NCBI RefSeq assembly: GCF_024139115.2
Contig: NC_085141.1
Location: forward strand, 64,679,675-64,743,674
DNA length: 64,000 nucleotides
Direction: 5' to 3'
DNA from: Armigeres subalbatus
Taxonomy: Eukaryota > Arthropoda > Insecta > Diptera > Culicidae
Of the stretch, positions 32,120-42,899 are shown piece by piece. Position 1 is the first letter of the stretch, and each line of letters starts with the position of its first letter. The position numbers and the translations under genes are program-made. Below the pieces are notes generated by a model. That model saw only the letters and a list, made by a program, of their open reading frames with translations, was not told the origin of the DNA and ran no database searches.

Positions 32120-32666
32120 TAGGGTAAAATGCCCAATAGTGGACCCCCTAGTAGCGAAATTTTGCTCTTCCTGGCATAAGGAGTGGAAATTGACAAAATA
32201 TTAATTTTGCGTGATGTCTAACGTCAAGCTCTGCATCTCCTCTTCACGATACATACATAAAACACTCAAATACTCGACGTTATTCTTTGAAATTAACATT
32301 CTAAAGTTGGACTAAATTCGCCCTGTAGTAGACCCCTGGGTGTCCATAATAGGAAATTGCTTTCCTATAGTCGACACTTCATTTGATTTTCATGTTTCGT
32401 TTCGGGACGTTCTTCTTCCCTATTATGGACCCCCCAAAATATTCCTATAATGGACACTCTCGTGTTCATTTTTTATAGAATTGTAAAAAATCAACTAATT
32501 TTACTTTCCAGAGCATTTTCAATGCATGTAATCAAATCATAGGACTGTAAGGTAGGTTCTCCCGATGGAATTTCATAGCAAAATATTTCTATTGTGCTGT
32601 AATAATGAAAAAATGTCTGGAGGGTCCACTATTGGTTGGGGGTCCACTATTGGGCACTTTACCCTA
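32120..32666. mobile_element. MITE with TAGGGTAAARTGCCCAATAG ends
   Basis: The left end TAGGGTAAAATGCCCAATAG continues with TGGACCCCC; the right end is its complement with one change. The words CCACTATTGG and CCTATAATGGACAC recur inside as subterminal repeats. TA at both ends suggests a Tc1/mariner-type target. 547 bp, non-coding. It starts only 16 bases from the hAT MITE. Confidence 0.85.
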
Positions 32667-32689
32667 GCATGCCCAAGGAATGTAATTGT

Positions 32690-33370
32690 CGCTGAAAAAT
32701 GAAAACAAAAAACAAGCGACAAAAGAGAATAGTGATAAGTCTTTGTCCTCATCTGCAGAGGATGAAGACAATGTTGACTTCCATTTTATTGCGAGAACAG
32801 AGAAAACTTCTATTTTTTTGCGGAGCAAAGAAGAATAAGAAGACTGAGTGTCGAAAACTTCAAATGGCATGCACTGTGCGAAAAGTGTTGATATTCCTTG
32901 ATATCAAGAACTAGTTTATTTGTGGACGCAGTAGCGCCCGCAGCAAGTGTTTTTAAGTATAAACGGTTTATTAATTCACGCATTAAAAAAATCAAAATTT
33001 TCAACGTCTGTTGTCTGTGATTATTTTCATCAAATGCTGTGTCTGGTTGTCTAAGGTTGTCACTGGTTTTGTTTTCTGCATCTGAAATTAAAAAAGAATT
33101 GTAGTGTCAAATATTTATTTTTTTTGTGAGAATTTCCCCGCGTGCTGCGTCTGTTTGGCTAGTCACCGGACAGACAAACAGGGCTATTATATCAAGAATA
33201 TTCGAGAAGTCTAAATGTTTCATAATCGCATAAGTCCGTTCCGAAATGCCTTGAAAATACCATAAAACTTATTTAAAATATATAGCGGCATGTAGCACTC
33301 TTTAAAAGTTACATATTTTCTTTGAATTCAATAATCAACATTCACACCACAAAGATCAACCAACATTCAA
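32690..33370. other. Unassigned segment with a short coding-like scrap
   Basis: A frame near 32733-32834 reads KSLSSSAEDEDNVDFHFIAR, acidic then mixed, and stops soon after. It is coding-like in composition but too short to name. The rest is AT-rich. Confidence 0.3.
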
Positions 33371-33424
33371 CCGTCTAAGACGAGTTTAGTACTCTCCATC
33401 TAATTCCACTACGTTTTGTTATCT

Positions 33425-33475
33425 TTGCAGATACGTATTTCGACCTCAACTGTGAGGTCGTCCTCAGTGTCTTGT
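33425..33475 (-). ncRNA. Hammerhead-like motif 1
   Basis: On the minus strand CTGAGGA (33461-33467) fits the hammerhead core CUGANGA. One extra base follows, then a perfect 6-bp stem GACCTC/GAGGTC (33454-33459 with 33442-33447) with a 6-nt loop, then GAAA (33438-33441) and a palindromic TACGTA. The same layout with different stem bases occurs at 54167-54195. The extra base before stem II is not in the textbook core, so activity is uncertain. Hammerheads of this compact kind are known from Penelope-like and other retroelements. Confidence 0.4.
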
Positions 33476-34035
33476 ACTTGACTCGTCTCGACTTGTTTGT
33501 GCGCGTATTTGATTGTCGTTCTTCGATTAGAATAATATTTTTTAATTGATATTTTGATAAGTAGAAGTGGCGCACCTTGCAGCTAGCAAAAATAAAAAAA
33601 AAATCTTGTTGAATTTCAAGAATATGGTTGCATCCGTCGAGTTCGCGTACATTTAGGGCAAAGCTCGGGGCAGAGGAAACCAATCTTCTAGGTCCAAAAC
33701 TACACGTCACCAACTACGTCTACACGGTTAGAAAAAAAAAAACCTAATTTACTAAGGTACTTTTTTTCTCTTGCATCTCTTTCCCTCTTCCCTTTGTTGT
33801 CATAAAATGAAGAGCAAAACCACTCAACAAGGGCAGTATAAAGTGTGGGAACCTAACGTTAAGTAATCTCATGTTTACAAAAGTTAAGTAAAATTTACCT
33901 AACTTTTGGTTAGTTTCTATTCAAAATAAAGTATATTTGGCTTAATATTAAGTAAATTTTACTTAATTTCCAGAGCGTTAATGAATAAAGCATCCAATGA
34001 ATGATTAAAATGGTAATGATTGAATGATTAAGGCG

Positions 34036-34512
34036 GCGCACAACTGTCATTTTTGTTGATTCAGCTTTGCTGCGTCGCAGCATGCATGAAACAATGAAAA
34101 TGATAGTTCACAGTTGTGCGTTGCTTCCGTATCGAGTGGTGTGCCCCCGAAAACGCGAGCACTTTGAAACTTGGATTCCGCCAGGAGTGATCTTAAGGAC
34201 ATAGTTAGAAGAGTACCACGATGGCAGTCAATATGGCACCGGACCTTCCACGGGTCAACCCCACACCTCCTGCACTCCTCTCCCACCAACATTCGAATGC
34301 ATCGAACATCATCTAACAAAAGTTTAATATTCAGATTACTAACCTGTTCACAGTATGTTTATGTACTTCCCGTGATAATTAACATGTTTCTTCAAAGAGT
34401 CCTATGCATTTCGGCTCGATAGATGGCATAAACCAGCAGCTACGTGCCAATTTAACAGCCGTCCGCGGTTTGGTGGCACTCCACGTCTTCTCTAAGGGCA
34501 TTGAAAAAATCA
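34036..34512. repeat. Duplicated block, copy 1
   Basis: The 477 bp here match 34664-35142 closely at a constant offset of 620 bp; for instance TTGCTTCCGTATCGAGTGGT is at 34121 and 34741. The block includes half of a palindromic MITE and about 330 bp of other sequence. Chance open frames exist on both strands of both copies. Confidence 0.9.
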
Positions 34513-34593
34513 ATTTTTCACACACTTCTCCGCACATAAGCAGCTCGAAATGTTGATGGAAGGCAAATTAAACTTCACTTTTTGGATTAATGT

Positions 34594-34809
34594 CACTCCT
34601 GACGGAATCCAAGTTTCAAAGTGCTCGCGTTTTCATGGGGCACACCACTCGATACGGAAGCAACGCACAACAGTCATTTTTGTTGATTTTGTTTTGCTGC
34701 GTCGCAGCATGCGTGAAAAAATAAAAATGACAGTTGCGCGTTGCTTCCGTATCGAGTGGTGTGCCCCCGAAAACGCGAGCACTTTTAAACTTGGATTCCG
34801 TCAGGAGTG
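34594..34809. mobile_element. Palindromic MITE with ~88-bp arms
   Basis: The left arm starts CACTCCTGACGGAATCCAAG and the right arm ends with its complement. The arms (about 34594-34682 and 34722-34809) are nearly perfect and surround a core with GCTGCGTCGCAGC. The right arm also belongs to duplicated copy 2, and a truncated version lies in copy 1. Confidence 0.85.
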
Positions 34810-35142
34810 AACTTAAGGACATAGTTGGAAGAGTACCACGATGGCAGTCAATATGGCACCGGACCTTCCACGGGTCAACCCCACACCTCCCGCACTCCTC
34901 TCCCACCAACATTCGAATGCATCGAACAGCATCGAACAAAAGTTTAATATTCAGATTACTAACCTGTTCACAGTATATTTATGTACTTCCCGTGATAATT
35001 AACATGTTTCTTTAAAAAGTCCTGTGCATTTCGGCTCGAAATATAGCCTAAACCAGCAGTTTCGTGCCAATTTAACTGCCGTCCGCGGTTTTTTTGGTTT
35101 ATCACTGCACTCCACATCTTCTCAAATGGCATTGAAAAAAAT
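34664..35142. repeat. Duplicated block, copy 2
   Basis: Second copy of the block at 34036-34512. It joins directly to the repeat R copy at 35153, whereas copy 1 is followed by other sequence. Confidence 0.9.
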
Positions 35143-35152
35143 ATTCCGCCGC

Positions 35153-35560
35153 GCTCAGTCGATTATGTTTCATATTTTGGATGTCGTTCGCTGGTTTCGG
35201 TTGGTTTGAATAGGGGCTTACCGTGCTCAGGTCGTTTCAGGTTTGTATGGCAGTTGATATGGCGAGAATGCATTTTACATTATTCTGATTGTGGCACTCC
35301 GTGATTGGGCGCTGGTGAGGGGAAGACCATTTGACTGGATAAAAATTCAAGAGCTTTAACTACTTAGACAATGCATATTAAATGGACATTCCAATAGTTG
35401 GGAGTCGATTTTAATCGAGGTTGCAAATCTTTAGCATGATAATAAAGCCCCAAATACAGTGTCGGCGGAACAGAAACGGAAACGGCAAATTTGACAGTTA
35501 GCCCATATATTTGCCGTTTCCGTTCCGCTGACATTGTGTTTGTGTAATTGTGTAATTCAA
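35153..35560. repeat. Long direct repeat R, copy 1
   Basis: It begins GCTCAGTCGATTATGTTTCA and ends GTGTAATTGTGTAATTCAA. A second copy lies at 36837-37259, about 1.3 kb downstream in the same orientation. Near its right end both copies have an inverted pair (GGAAACGGCAAATTTGAC against TTTGCCGTTTCCGTTCCGC). The pair could be LTR-like, but there is no TG...CA boundary, primer site or coding between them. Confidence 0.85.
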
Positions 35561-35862
35561 CAAAATAGCCAGATTTTTTCTGTGATACATATCTATTTTA
35601 CCAGGAGCAGATACTTCATACAAAAAGTGTGACATGGGGGTGAGCGGAGTATAGAATGCTATTTTAACGGATCTTTCCTAAGGTGCGTTCAGTGAAGTCT
35701 CTGGAATGTTGCTTTCAGCTATGTGGGTTCTCTTTTCGCCAGCGTTTGGAGCCAGTGTAATGAATGGTTTAGTTTCCCATAATAGTTTTCATACAAACTT
35801 AAATCGGCTTGTTCTCAATCAGTTTTTGTTCAAATCGGCTCACTCGGAGCATGGGACAGAAT

Positions 35863-36555
35863 TAGGGCTTCCATTTTCCCCGGGAATCAACTTCCCGGGA
35901 AACGGGAAATGAAATAAAAAATTCCCGGGATTACTCCTTCAACAAAACGTTCGTCATGTCATAAGTATCAGCATCTGCTCTGGCTCAAGAGTAAGATCTG
36001 CAGTGTCCTGATGAGCTTCACTATGTGCTGCTTTTCCATATTTTTAAAAAAACTTTTTCTGGTTGTATCCGCATTTTTTTTTCAGTTTTTAAATAACGAC
36101 GGGAGATTCTCTTCTATAATCGCCAAAATATTCCTAACATGAACTATTCTTATACTCGACGACTTTTTTTTAGTGCATAGAATCTGCTGGTCAACTTTGA
36201 AGGAAAAACCATTTTTATTCATGCACATCCACTTGAACACATTTTGTATTTAAAGCAGATGAATGAAATATTTGAAATGAGAATTCTTCCATTCGAAATA
36301 AAAAAGAGCTTTCAGGCGAGTGCTTGATTGTCGTACTTTAATGATCCTGACTATAAAATTTGTTTCAGCCAAACTTTGCTTGAAATGCCGAACAACACCT
36401 AAAACGCATCAAATTGCAAAACTTTTGCGAGTATTTGTTGCAAGACAGTTGTAATGATCGCATACAAAAGACATCTGTTTTTTCTGTTTTCCGGGAATCG
36501 GGAATCCCGGGAAATATGATTTCCCGGGAAATCGTTTCCGGGAATGGAAGCCCTA
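35863..36555. mobile_element. Inverted-repeat element with CCCGGGAA clusters
   Basis: The left end is TAGGGCTTCCATTTTCCCCG and the right end, on the other strand, TAGGGCTTCCATTCCCGG. Both subterminal zones carry several TTCCCGGGAA palindromes. The flanks GACAGAAT and GACGAAAT match at 6 of 8 bases and may be an old 8-bp hAT target duplication. 693 bp, with no transposase. Confidence 0.75.
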
Positions 36556-36836
36556 GACGAAATCAAGTGAGCGTGGTGGAGCTGGGTCGTTTTTTGAACC
36601 ACCCTACTAATATTCTTTGTTTTTTCATAAATACGACACCAATACTACTACAGTATATGACAGTTTGTATTGTACCAATACTTTCAAAGCTTTGTTTTGG
36701 TACTCAACCCACCTTCACCTTAATATAAACTGCTATTTTTGCCCTAAAAAAACGACTAAAAACTGATCGCGGAGCGAATGTAAACACCGGCATCGATAGT
36801 AGCAATCAAATAACAAAACTGATTTTGGTTTGCCAG

Positions 36837-37259
36837 GCTCAGTCGATTATGTTTCATATTTTGGGAGTCGTTCGCTGGTTTCGGTCGGTTTGAATAGGGG
36901 CTTACCGTGCACAGGTCGTTTCAGGTTTGTATGGCAGTTGATATGGCGAGGTTGAATTTTACATTATTCTGAATCGATGATGATGTGGCACTCCGTGATT
37001 GGATGCTGGCGAGGGGAAGACCATATGACTGGATGAAATTCAAGAGCTTTAACTCCTTAGACAATGCATATTGAATGGACGTTCCAATAGTTTGGAGTCA
37101 ATTTTAATCGAGGTTGCAAATCTTTAGCATAATATTAAAGCCCCAAATACAATGTCGGCAGAACGGAAACGGCAAATTTGACAGATAGCCCATATATTTT
37201 CTGTTAAGTTTGCCGTTTCCGTTCCGCTGACATTGTGTTTGTGCAATTGTGTAATTTAA
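36837..37259. repeat. Long direct repeat R, copy 2
   Basis: Second copy of 35153-35560, slightly longer because of small insertions (for instance GATGAT near 36979). Downstream, 37260-37330 resembles the MITE arm of the 34594 element (GAGTGGTGTGGCCTTGGAAA). Confidence 0.85.
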
Positions 37260-37506
37260 TGCTTTCATATTGAGTGGTGTGGCCTTGGAAACGCGAGTGA
37301 ATTTTGTTTTGGATTCCGAAATGCTTGTCCTTAACTGTAGTATGGACTTCAAAAGTACTGTGCAAAAAGATTGGACAAGGAATGATAAAGGAATGAATGG
37401 AGCTGACAGGTATAGCCAATTTCGTAATATGTATAACGCCTGCTATGTGAAATAGTGCTGTAATTTTTCATATTACATCTCATTATTCCGCAATAAAAGT
37501 GACATT

Positions 37507-37648
37507 TCTAGACCAACATTTGAAAAGGGCGTAACAGCCAAAATTTATTCCTTTTGGTTCTTCGTCTACATATACAGCTATATATGTGGACAAAGAATCA
37601 GAAGGAATAAATTTTGGCTGTTACGCCCTTTTCAAATGTTGGTCTAGA
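37507..37648. mobile_element. Long palindromic foldback element (142 bp)
   Basis: TCTAGACCAACATTTGAAAA at the left is matched by its complement at the right. Pairing continues almost perfectly to a centre near 37578 (ACATATACAGCTATATATGT). It lies 14 bases from the 3' end of the RTE element. Confidence 0.9.
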
Positions 37649-37678
37649 TTTCTCCCATACTAGGTTATTATTATTTAT

Positions 37679-38575
37679 TCAGACTAAGGCCGAAGTGGCC
37701 TGTGCGGTATATAAGAGTCTTCTCCATTCGGCTCGGTCCATGGCTACACGTCGCCAACCACGCAGTCTACGGAGGGTCCGCAAGTCATCTTCCACCTGAT
37801 CGATCCACCTTGCCCGCTGCGCACCTCGCTTTCTTGTGCCCGTCGGATCGTTGTCGAGAACCATTTTCACCGGGTTACTGTCCGACATTCTGGCTACGTG
37901 CCTGGCCCATCGCAGTCGTCCGATTTTCGCGGTGTGAACGATGGATGGCTCTCCCAACAGCTGATGCAATTCGTGGTTCATTCGCCTCCTCCACGTACCG
38001 TCCGCCATCTGCACCCCACCATAGATGGTACGCAGCACTTTCCTTTCGAAAACTCCAAGTGCGCGTTGGTCCTCCACGAGCATCGTCCAGGTCTCGTGTC
38101 CGTAGAGGACTACCGGTCTAATTAGCGTTTTGTAGATTGTCAGTTTGGTACGGCGGCGAACTCTATTCGTCTTGCGGAGTCCAAAGTACGTACGATTTCC
38201 AGCCACTATGCGTCTCCGAATTTCTCTGCTGGTATCATTTTCGGCAGTCACCAGTGAGCCCAAGTACACAAATTCTTCTACCACCTCGATTTCGTCACCA
38301 CCGATGCAAACTCGCGGTGTGTGGCTCACATTGTCTTCTCTTGAACCTCTTCCTATCATGTACTTCGTCTTCGACGTGTTGATGGCTAGTCCGATCCGCT
38401 TAGCTTCCCTCTTCAGTCTGATGTAGGCTTCTTCCATCTTCTCAAAGTTACGTGCCATAATATCTATGTCGTCGGCGAAACCAAATAGCTGGACGGACTT
38501 ATTGAAAATTGTACCACTCGTGTTAATCCCTGCTCTTCGTATTACCCTTCCAAAGCAATGTTGAATAACAGACAC
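37679..38575 (-). pseudogene. RTE reverse transcriptase, FADD motif to C-terminus
   Basis: The reading gives LFGFADDIDIMARNFEKMEE with the catalytic FADD at 38468-38479, then an INTSKTKYM block, the EEFVYLGSLVTAENDTSRE segment shared with 12246-12412, and a C-terminal part with RLRWARHVARMSD and W-I-D-Q-V motifs that typify RTE and related elements. The C-terminus is intact to the stop. The first eight codons or so are out of frame relative to the upstream RT part. Confidence 0.85.
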
Positions 38576-39214
38576 GAAAGACCATCATCTTGCCGTAACC
38601 CTCTGCGGGTTTCGAAGGGACTCGAGAATGCCCCTGAAACTCGAACTACGCACATCACCCGATCCATCGTCGCTTTGATAAATAGTGTCAGTTTATCCGG
38701 AAAACCGTGTTCGTGCATTAGCTGCCATAGCTGGTCCCGATCGATTGTATCATATGCGGCTTTGAAGTCGATGAATAGATGATGTGTGGGCACGTTGTAT
38801 TCGCGGCATTTCTGCAGTACTTGGCGAATGGCGAACACCTGGTCCGTGGTGGAGCGTTCGCCCATAAAACCCGCCTGGTACTGCCCCACGAACTCCCTTG
38901 CAGTTGGTGCTAGTCGACGGCATAAAATTTGGGAGAGTACCTTGTAGGCGGCGTTCAGCAATGTGATTGCGCGGTAGTTGCTACAATCCAGCTTATCGCC
39001 CTTTTTATAGATGGGACACACGACACCTTCCATCCACTCCTGCGGCAAAACTTCCTCCTCCCAAATCTTGGTAATGACCCAGTGCAGCGCTCTAGCCAGT
39101 GCCTCACCACCGTGTTTAAATAGCTCTCCTGGTAGTTGGTCAACCCCAGGGGCTTTGTTGTTCTTCAGCCGGCCAATCTCCTCCTGGATCCCATACTTGG
39201 GCAGCTGTCAAATT
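38542..39214 (-). pseudogene. RTE reverse transcriptase, fingers and first palm motif
   Basis: It contains GVVCPIYKKGDKLDCSNYRA, ITLLNAAYKVLSQIL, then FIDFKAAYDTIDR with the first catalytic Asp, then GLRQDDGLSCLLFNIALE. The usual G-x-R-Q-G-D is GLRQDD here, a change at the third motif. An overlapping frame (38955-39143) carries the part upstream of MPQEW, so there is a second frameshift near 39045. Confidence 0.85.
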
Positions 39215-39830
39215 TACTTCAGTATTTGAAGCATTTTTTTTCTTAACTTATCTTTTTTTAAGCATAACAGGCTTTATACCACATTGAAGGACCACATTGA
39301 AGCCTCCCTCAATGTAAACTAAGAAACCTATCAAGACCTTTTTTTAGATAACATGAACATCCAGATCAGATCAGCTGTAGTTACACAAAGAACCAACAGA
39401 TGATGTTTGGGAGATGTTACTTAATGTGTAAAAACTGGCGATCAAAAATCAAGTATACCAACGCCGACCACGTTCGAATGTAGGTCAATTGGGTGTAAAA
39501 ATGTTGACGTGATACTCGCTTTGATGGAAGGCGACGAGAGTAGATGCATAAGTATTAGATTGCTAATGTCGCTCCTGTTCGCGTGACTAACATCTAGGTC
39601 ACTTCGATCTGGCAGGCAAAGTACTGGTTCTACAAGTGTCAAACCGATGTTGATGATGAAACAAAACATACACTACAACATGATGTATAAATTATGGACA
39701 ATTGAAGGTTGTTGAAGCATAATTTAGCAAAATAATTTAATTGACTACAGCGCCACTAGCGTTCTAGTAGTTATGCTTGTACTGCGACGAGTCATCTGCA
39801 CTTCCATGAGAAATCACTGGGATGTTGGAT
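39215..39830. other. Spacer left of the SINE
   Basis: A 75-codon minus frame (39442-39669) shows no recognisable domain. Otherwise AT-rich. Confidence 0.4.
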
Positions 39831-39831
39831 A

Positions 39832-40135
39832 TTCTTCTTCTTCTATCTTCTTCTCATATTGGCATTATATACCCCACTGGGACATTGCCACCTCGCAGCT
39901 TGGTGTTCATTACGCAATTCCAAAGTTACTAACTGCAAGGTTCCTAAGCCAAAATACCATATTTGCATTCGTATATCATGAGGCTAACACGATAATGCTT
40001 TTACGCCCAGGAAAGTCGAGAAAATTTCCAGCCCTAATATTTCCTTGACCGGACCGGGAATCGAGCTCAGCCTCCTTCAGCGAGGTCTTGATTTGTAGCC
40101 GCGCATCTACCCGCACGGCTAAGGAAGGCTCGTGT
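39832..40135 (-). mobile_element. tRNA-derived SINE, copy 2
   Basis: Read on the minus strand: tRNA-like head with TAGCCGTGCGGGTAGATGCG, a B-box-like region near 40063-40073, a body with CTCGACTTTCCTGGGCG, and a GAAGAAGAAG tail (plus strand CTTCTTCTTCTATCTTCTTC at 39832). More diverged than the copy at 58007, so older. Confidence 0.8.
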
Positions 40136-40224
40136 TGTTGAAAGCAAAGTTTTTCGTCTGCATCCTTATCTGTCTTATCACGAAGTCGACGGTTGAGGTT
40201 GGTCAGCGACCTTAGAGCAAGTGA

Positions 40225-40300
40225 ATGCTTATCAATCGATTCGGAAACTCTCCAGCAATTTGCCAATTTTATTGTTATTATTGATTATCAACGTTAAACT
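40225..40300 (+). repeat. ACAGGGTGT-family dispersed repeat, copy 2 (fragment)
   Basis: GATTCGGAAACTCTCCAGCA followed by ATTTGCCAATTTTATTG matches 42265-42305. Only the middle part of the family is present. Confidence 0.55.
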
Positions 40301-40639
40301 ATTGAAAAATCTATTTATTTCTAAACCTGGTGAAAAAATTCAGGAATAATCCCCAACACGGACATGGGATTGCAGTAGTGGAGTGGATGAAAATTTTTCG
40401 CTCGGTGGTGGTGGCGGTCGTGGCAGCAGCAGCACATCATTTACATCCGTGTTCAAAACAGCATCTTTGGCGGATCTGGTAATCAACGGCGTGCGTAGAG
40501 CCGAATCATCGGATGGCCGTCGCGCAGTCCAGTAGTTGCTGTTAGTGAGGTTCTTTTCAGGACCACCATTATGTTTGGGAGGAAGGTTAAGTTGAAATAA
40601 TGTTTCTGAAGTGCAACCGTTAGGAACTGGAAATTTCTT

Positions 40640-42850
40640 CAGTGAACTTTTCTAGCGTGACTCTGAGTTCGGTTATATGATGTTTGTCTAGCACTTAACC
40701 ACTCTTCTTGCTGTGGACTTAATTGTGTTCAATGATTGAGAAAGTTTATACTAGACGTGCCGGTCCGAGCATCGGCTATCGGCGGGTGGATGATACAGCA
40801 ATTTATTCACTAATGTGAGGCGTTTGCTATGGCACAAAATGAAATTTTCCCGCGAGACTCTAACTATGATTTTTTCCTGTTGATGTATGAAAATTAAATC
40901 GGTTTCAAGAAGCACTTAATTCAAAGCGCAAAACATAATCGCTTGTCAACTGCACAAACCTGCCGTCGGTAGTAGGACCCCAAGCACGTGTCGGAGGGAG
41001 ACGAGACTGAAGAAAATTCTATAGCGTCAGTATTGGTGGTTGCAACAGATTTTTTTTTTCACTCTACCGATTTGCCTGTCCTGGAGAAAGTTAAGTTTTT
41101 ACGCAAGATTATGACTTTTGTTTTGTCGCTATGAGTGATTATAAATACACATTATTGAAGATAAATCGGTTCTTTAGAAAATCGCCATTTGCGCTAGAGG
41201 AAGTTGTTCCGAAATGAAATCTGTCCACAATCCCTTGGCGACGACAGACTGTTCAGTCGTAACGATGCCGTTGGAAGTGGAATTATAAGCGCGCTTCGGA
41301 GGAAGACGCTGCAATAAACTTCTTATTGGCTTGAATGGAAGGCGTTTAAGTGGTAAATTATTGCTTCGGCTGTCCTCGGCGAAACGTGGAATTTTCTAGG
41401 CAAGATTCTGTCTATTGTTGACGTTGCAGCAGTTCATCGACGACCGCCGCCGATGCCGATGCAGGGAGCCATTTCGTTCGAAATATTGCGGAGGGTATAG
41501 AGCGGTCCCAGCATCGGTGCGCGTCCCCAGCGGCGAGCCATCAGCATCGGTGGTGGTCGTCGGCGTTCCTGCTGCAGGAAATTCGTTACCACCGGTGGCG
41601 TGGGTAGCGTTCCCAACGGAAACGTTGCGGCAGAGAAATCAACATGATGGAAATTAGCTTGTGGCCATCGGCGTCAATAGCACTCGAGTGCAATTTTCTC
41701 GCAAGACTCGGACTCTTGGTTGGCTGATGTTGGGCCATGCATGGTCGAAGATCAAAAGGTTTTTTTTAAGGGTAATATATTTTACATGAAAGGCAGTGGG
41801 TTTGACTGAGAGTAAATTCGTTTTTAAAAACAAAATCATCGATGGGACGCAACTGTTCTTTTGTGGGAAATCATCCTGTTGTCATTGTCAGCAACAAGTA
41901 AAATTTTCTTGCGAGCTTCGGGCATTCATTTGGTTGCTCTTAATTGTAAATTTGTACAAAGTGCTAAACACAACAGAAAATTCAATCATAAAGTTGGTGT
42001 CTGTAGCATCTCAGTCGTACAAATAGCATCTCCAAAGTACAAACTATAATCGCATGGCAATGACAGAAGTTCAGTGTTGGAATCGGAATCACAAGCGTGA
42101 TAATGTGATTTCATTTTGACTTAAACTGCATCTAAAGGGAAGGCTCTTATACAGGGTGTAAAATGAAAATTTCAACATTTGGGTCCGTCGTAAAACCATG
42201 TAAGATTTTGAACGTTAAAACGCCTTTATCTTTTGATGGATTTTGGAGATTTATATCTCAAACGCATCGGAAACTCTCCACCAATTTGCAAATTTTATTG
42301 AAACTTTTGATTATCAACGTTGAGCTAGTGGAAATTTCAATTCTTTCCAAACCCAGTAAAAATTCAGAACCAATCAATCCAATTCTGCATCCCCTACACG
42401 GACATCAGTTTGATGTAAGTTATGGTCATTTTCGCCCATTGCTTCATTTCTCTATGCATAAAAAGACTCGTGTCTCGGGCACGCGCGTCATTTTCGTTCG
42501 AGAATTCTCGGAGAGCGGACGCGGTGCTCCATTCGTTGCCCTGACTCCTGAGCCAGCATCGGAGGCGATTTTCGGGTGGAGAGTGGACCATGGCGTTGGG
42601 TAGCGATCTCAGCGGCAGCTTCCCGCAGCGATAGCGATTTCACTTTTGCTGTTAGGGATTGGTATTGCACATCGAAGTTTTATCGGTTCTTTTTGAATTC
42701 ACAATTTTATACAAGATAAAACTTATCCGAAACTAATTTTATTCTAAGTGCAAAACACAATCGCTAGGCGATGGAGACAGTTCAATAGAAATGGTGCCGT
42801 CAGTAGCGAAATTACAAGTTCGCTTTGACGCCTGGTCTTCGCAAAAACAT
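40640..42850. repeat. Very degenerate tandem array, ~200-300 bp period
   Basis: A motif close to AATTTTCTNGCRAGACTCNG recurs at about 40646, 40845, 41094, 41391, 41691 and 41902, that is every 197-301 bp. A second motif, AAACACAATCGCTNGGCGA with GTTCA and GCCGTC after it, recurs at about 40930, 41230, 42042 and 42750. A third, AGCATCGG with a GC-rich tail, is at 40771, 41511 and 42555. The order is kept between copies, as expected of an old tandem duplication. It does not code. Confidence 0.6.
42152..42340 (+). repeat. ACAGGGTGT-family dispersed repeat, copy 3
   Basis: It begins ATACAGGGTGTAAAATGAAA and continues with TTTGGGTCCGTCGTAAAACC and GGAAACTCTCCACCAATTTG. It is the fullest copy in the window and is inserted into the degenerate array of 40640-42850. 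A chance plus frame (42163-42603) runs through it. Confidence 0.65.
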
Positions 42851-42899
42851 TTGTGCCTCTTCAGTGATTTGACGGTAATTATTCTCATTTCTGAAAATG

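Larger units (their letters stand above)
37662..39214 (-). mobile_element. RTE/JAM1-like non-LTR retrotransposon, 5'-truncated
   Basis: Minus-strand coding covers most of the reverse transcriptase and the whole C-terminal tail, then a stop and a 3' end with AATAAATAATAATAACC (37662-37679 on the plus strand as TTATTATTATTTATT). Truncation at about 39214 removes the endonuclease and the start of the RT, as is usual for target-primed insertion. The coding is well preserved, with one frameshift near 38550, so this is among the youngest coding elements here. Aedes JAM1 is the best-known relative; the exact family is not verified. Confidence 0.85.

Noticed and set aside
35153..37259. An LTR retrotransposon bounded by repeat R
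   Set aside because: The R copies lack TG...CA ends, there is no primer-binding site or polypurine tract, and the 1.3 kb between them is mostly a hAT-like element.
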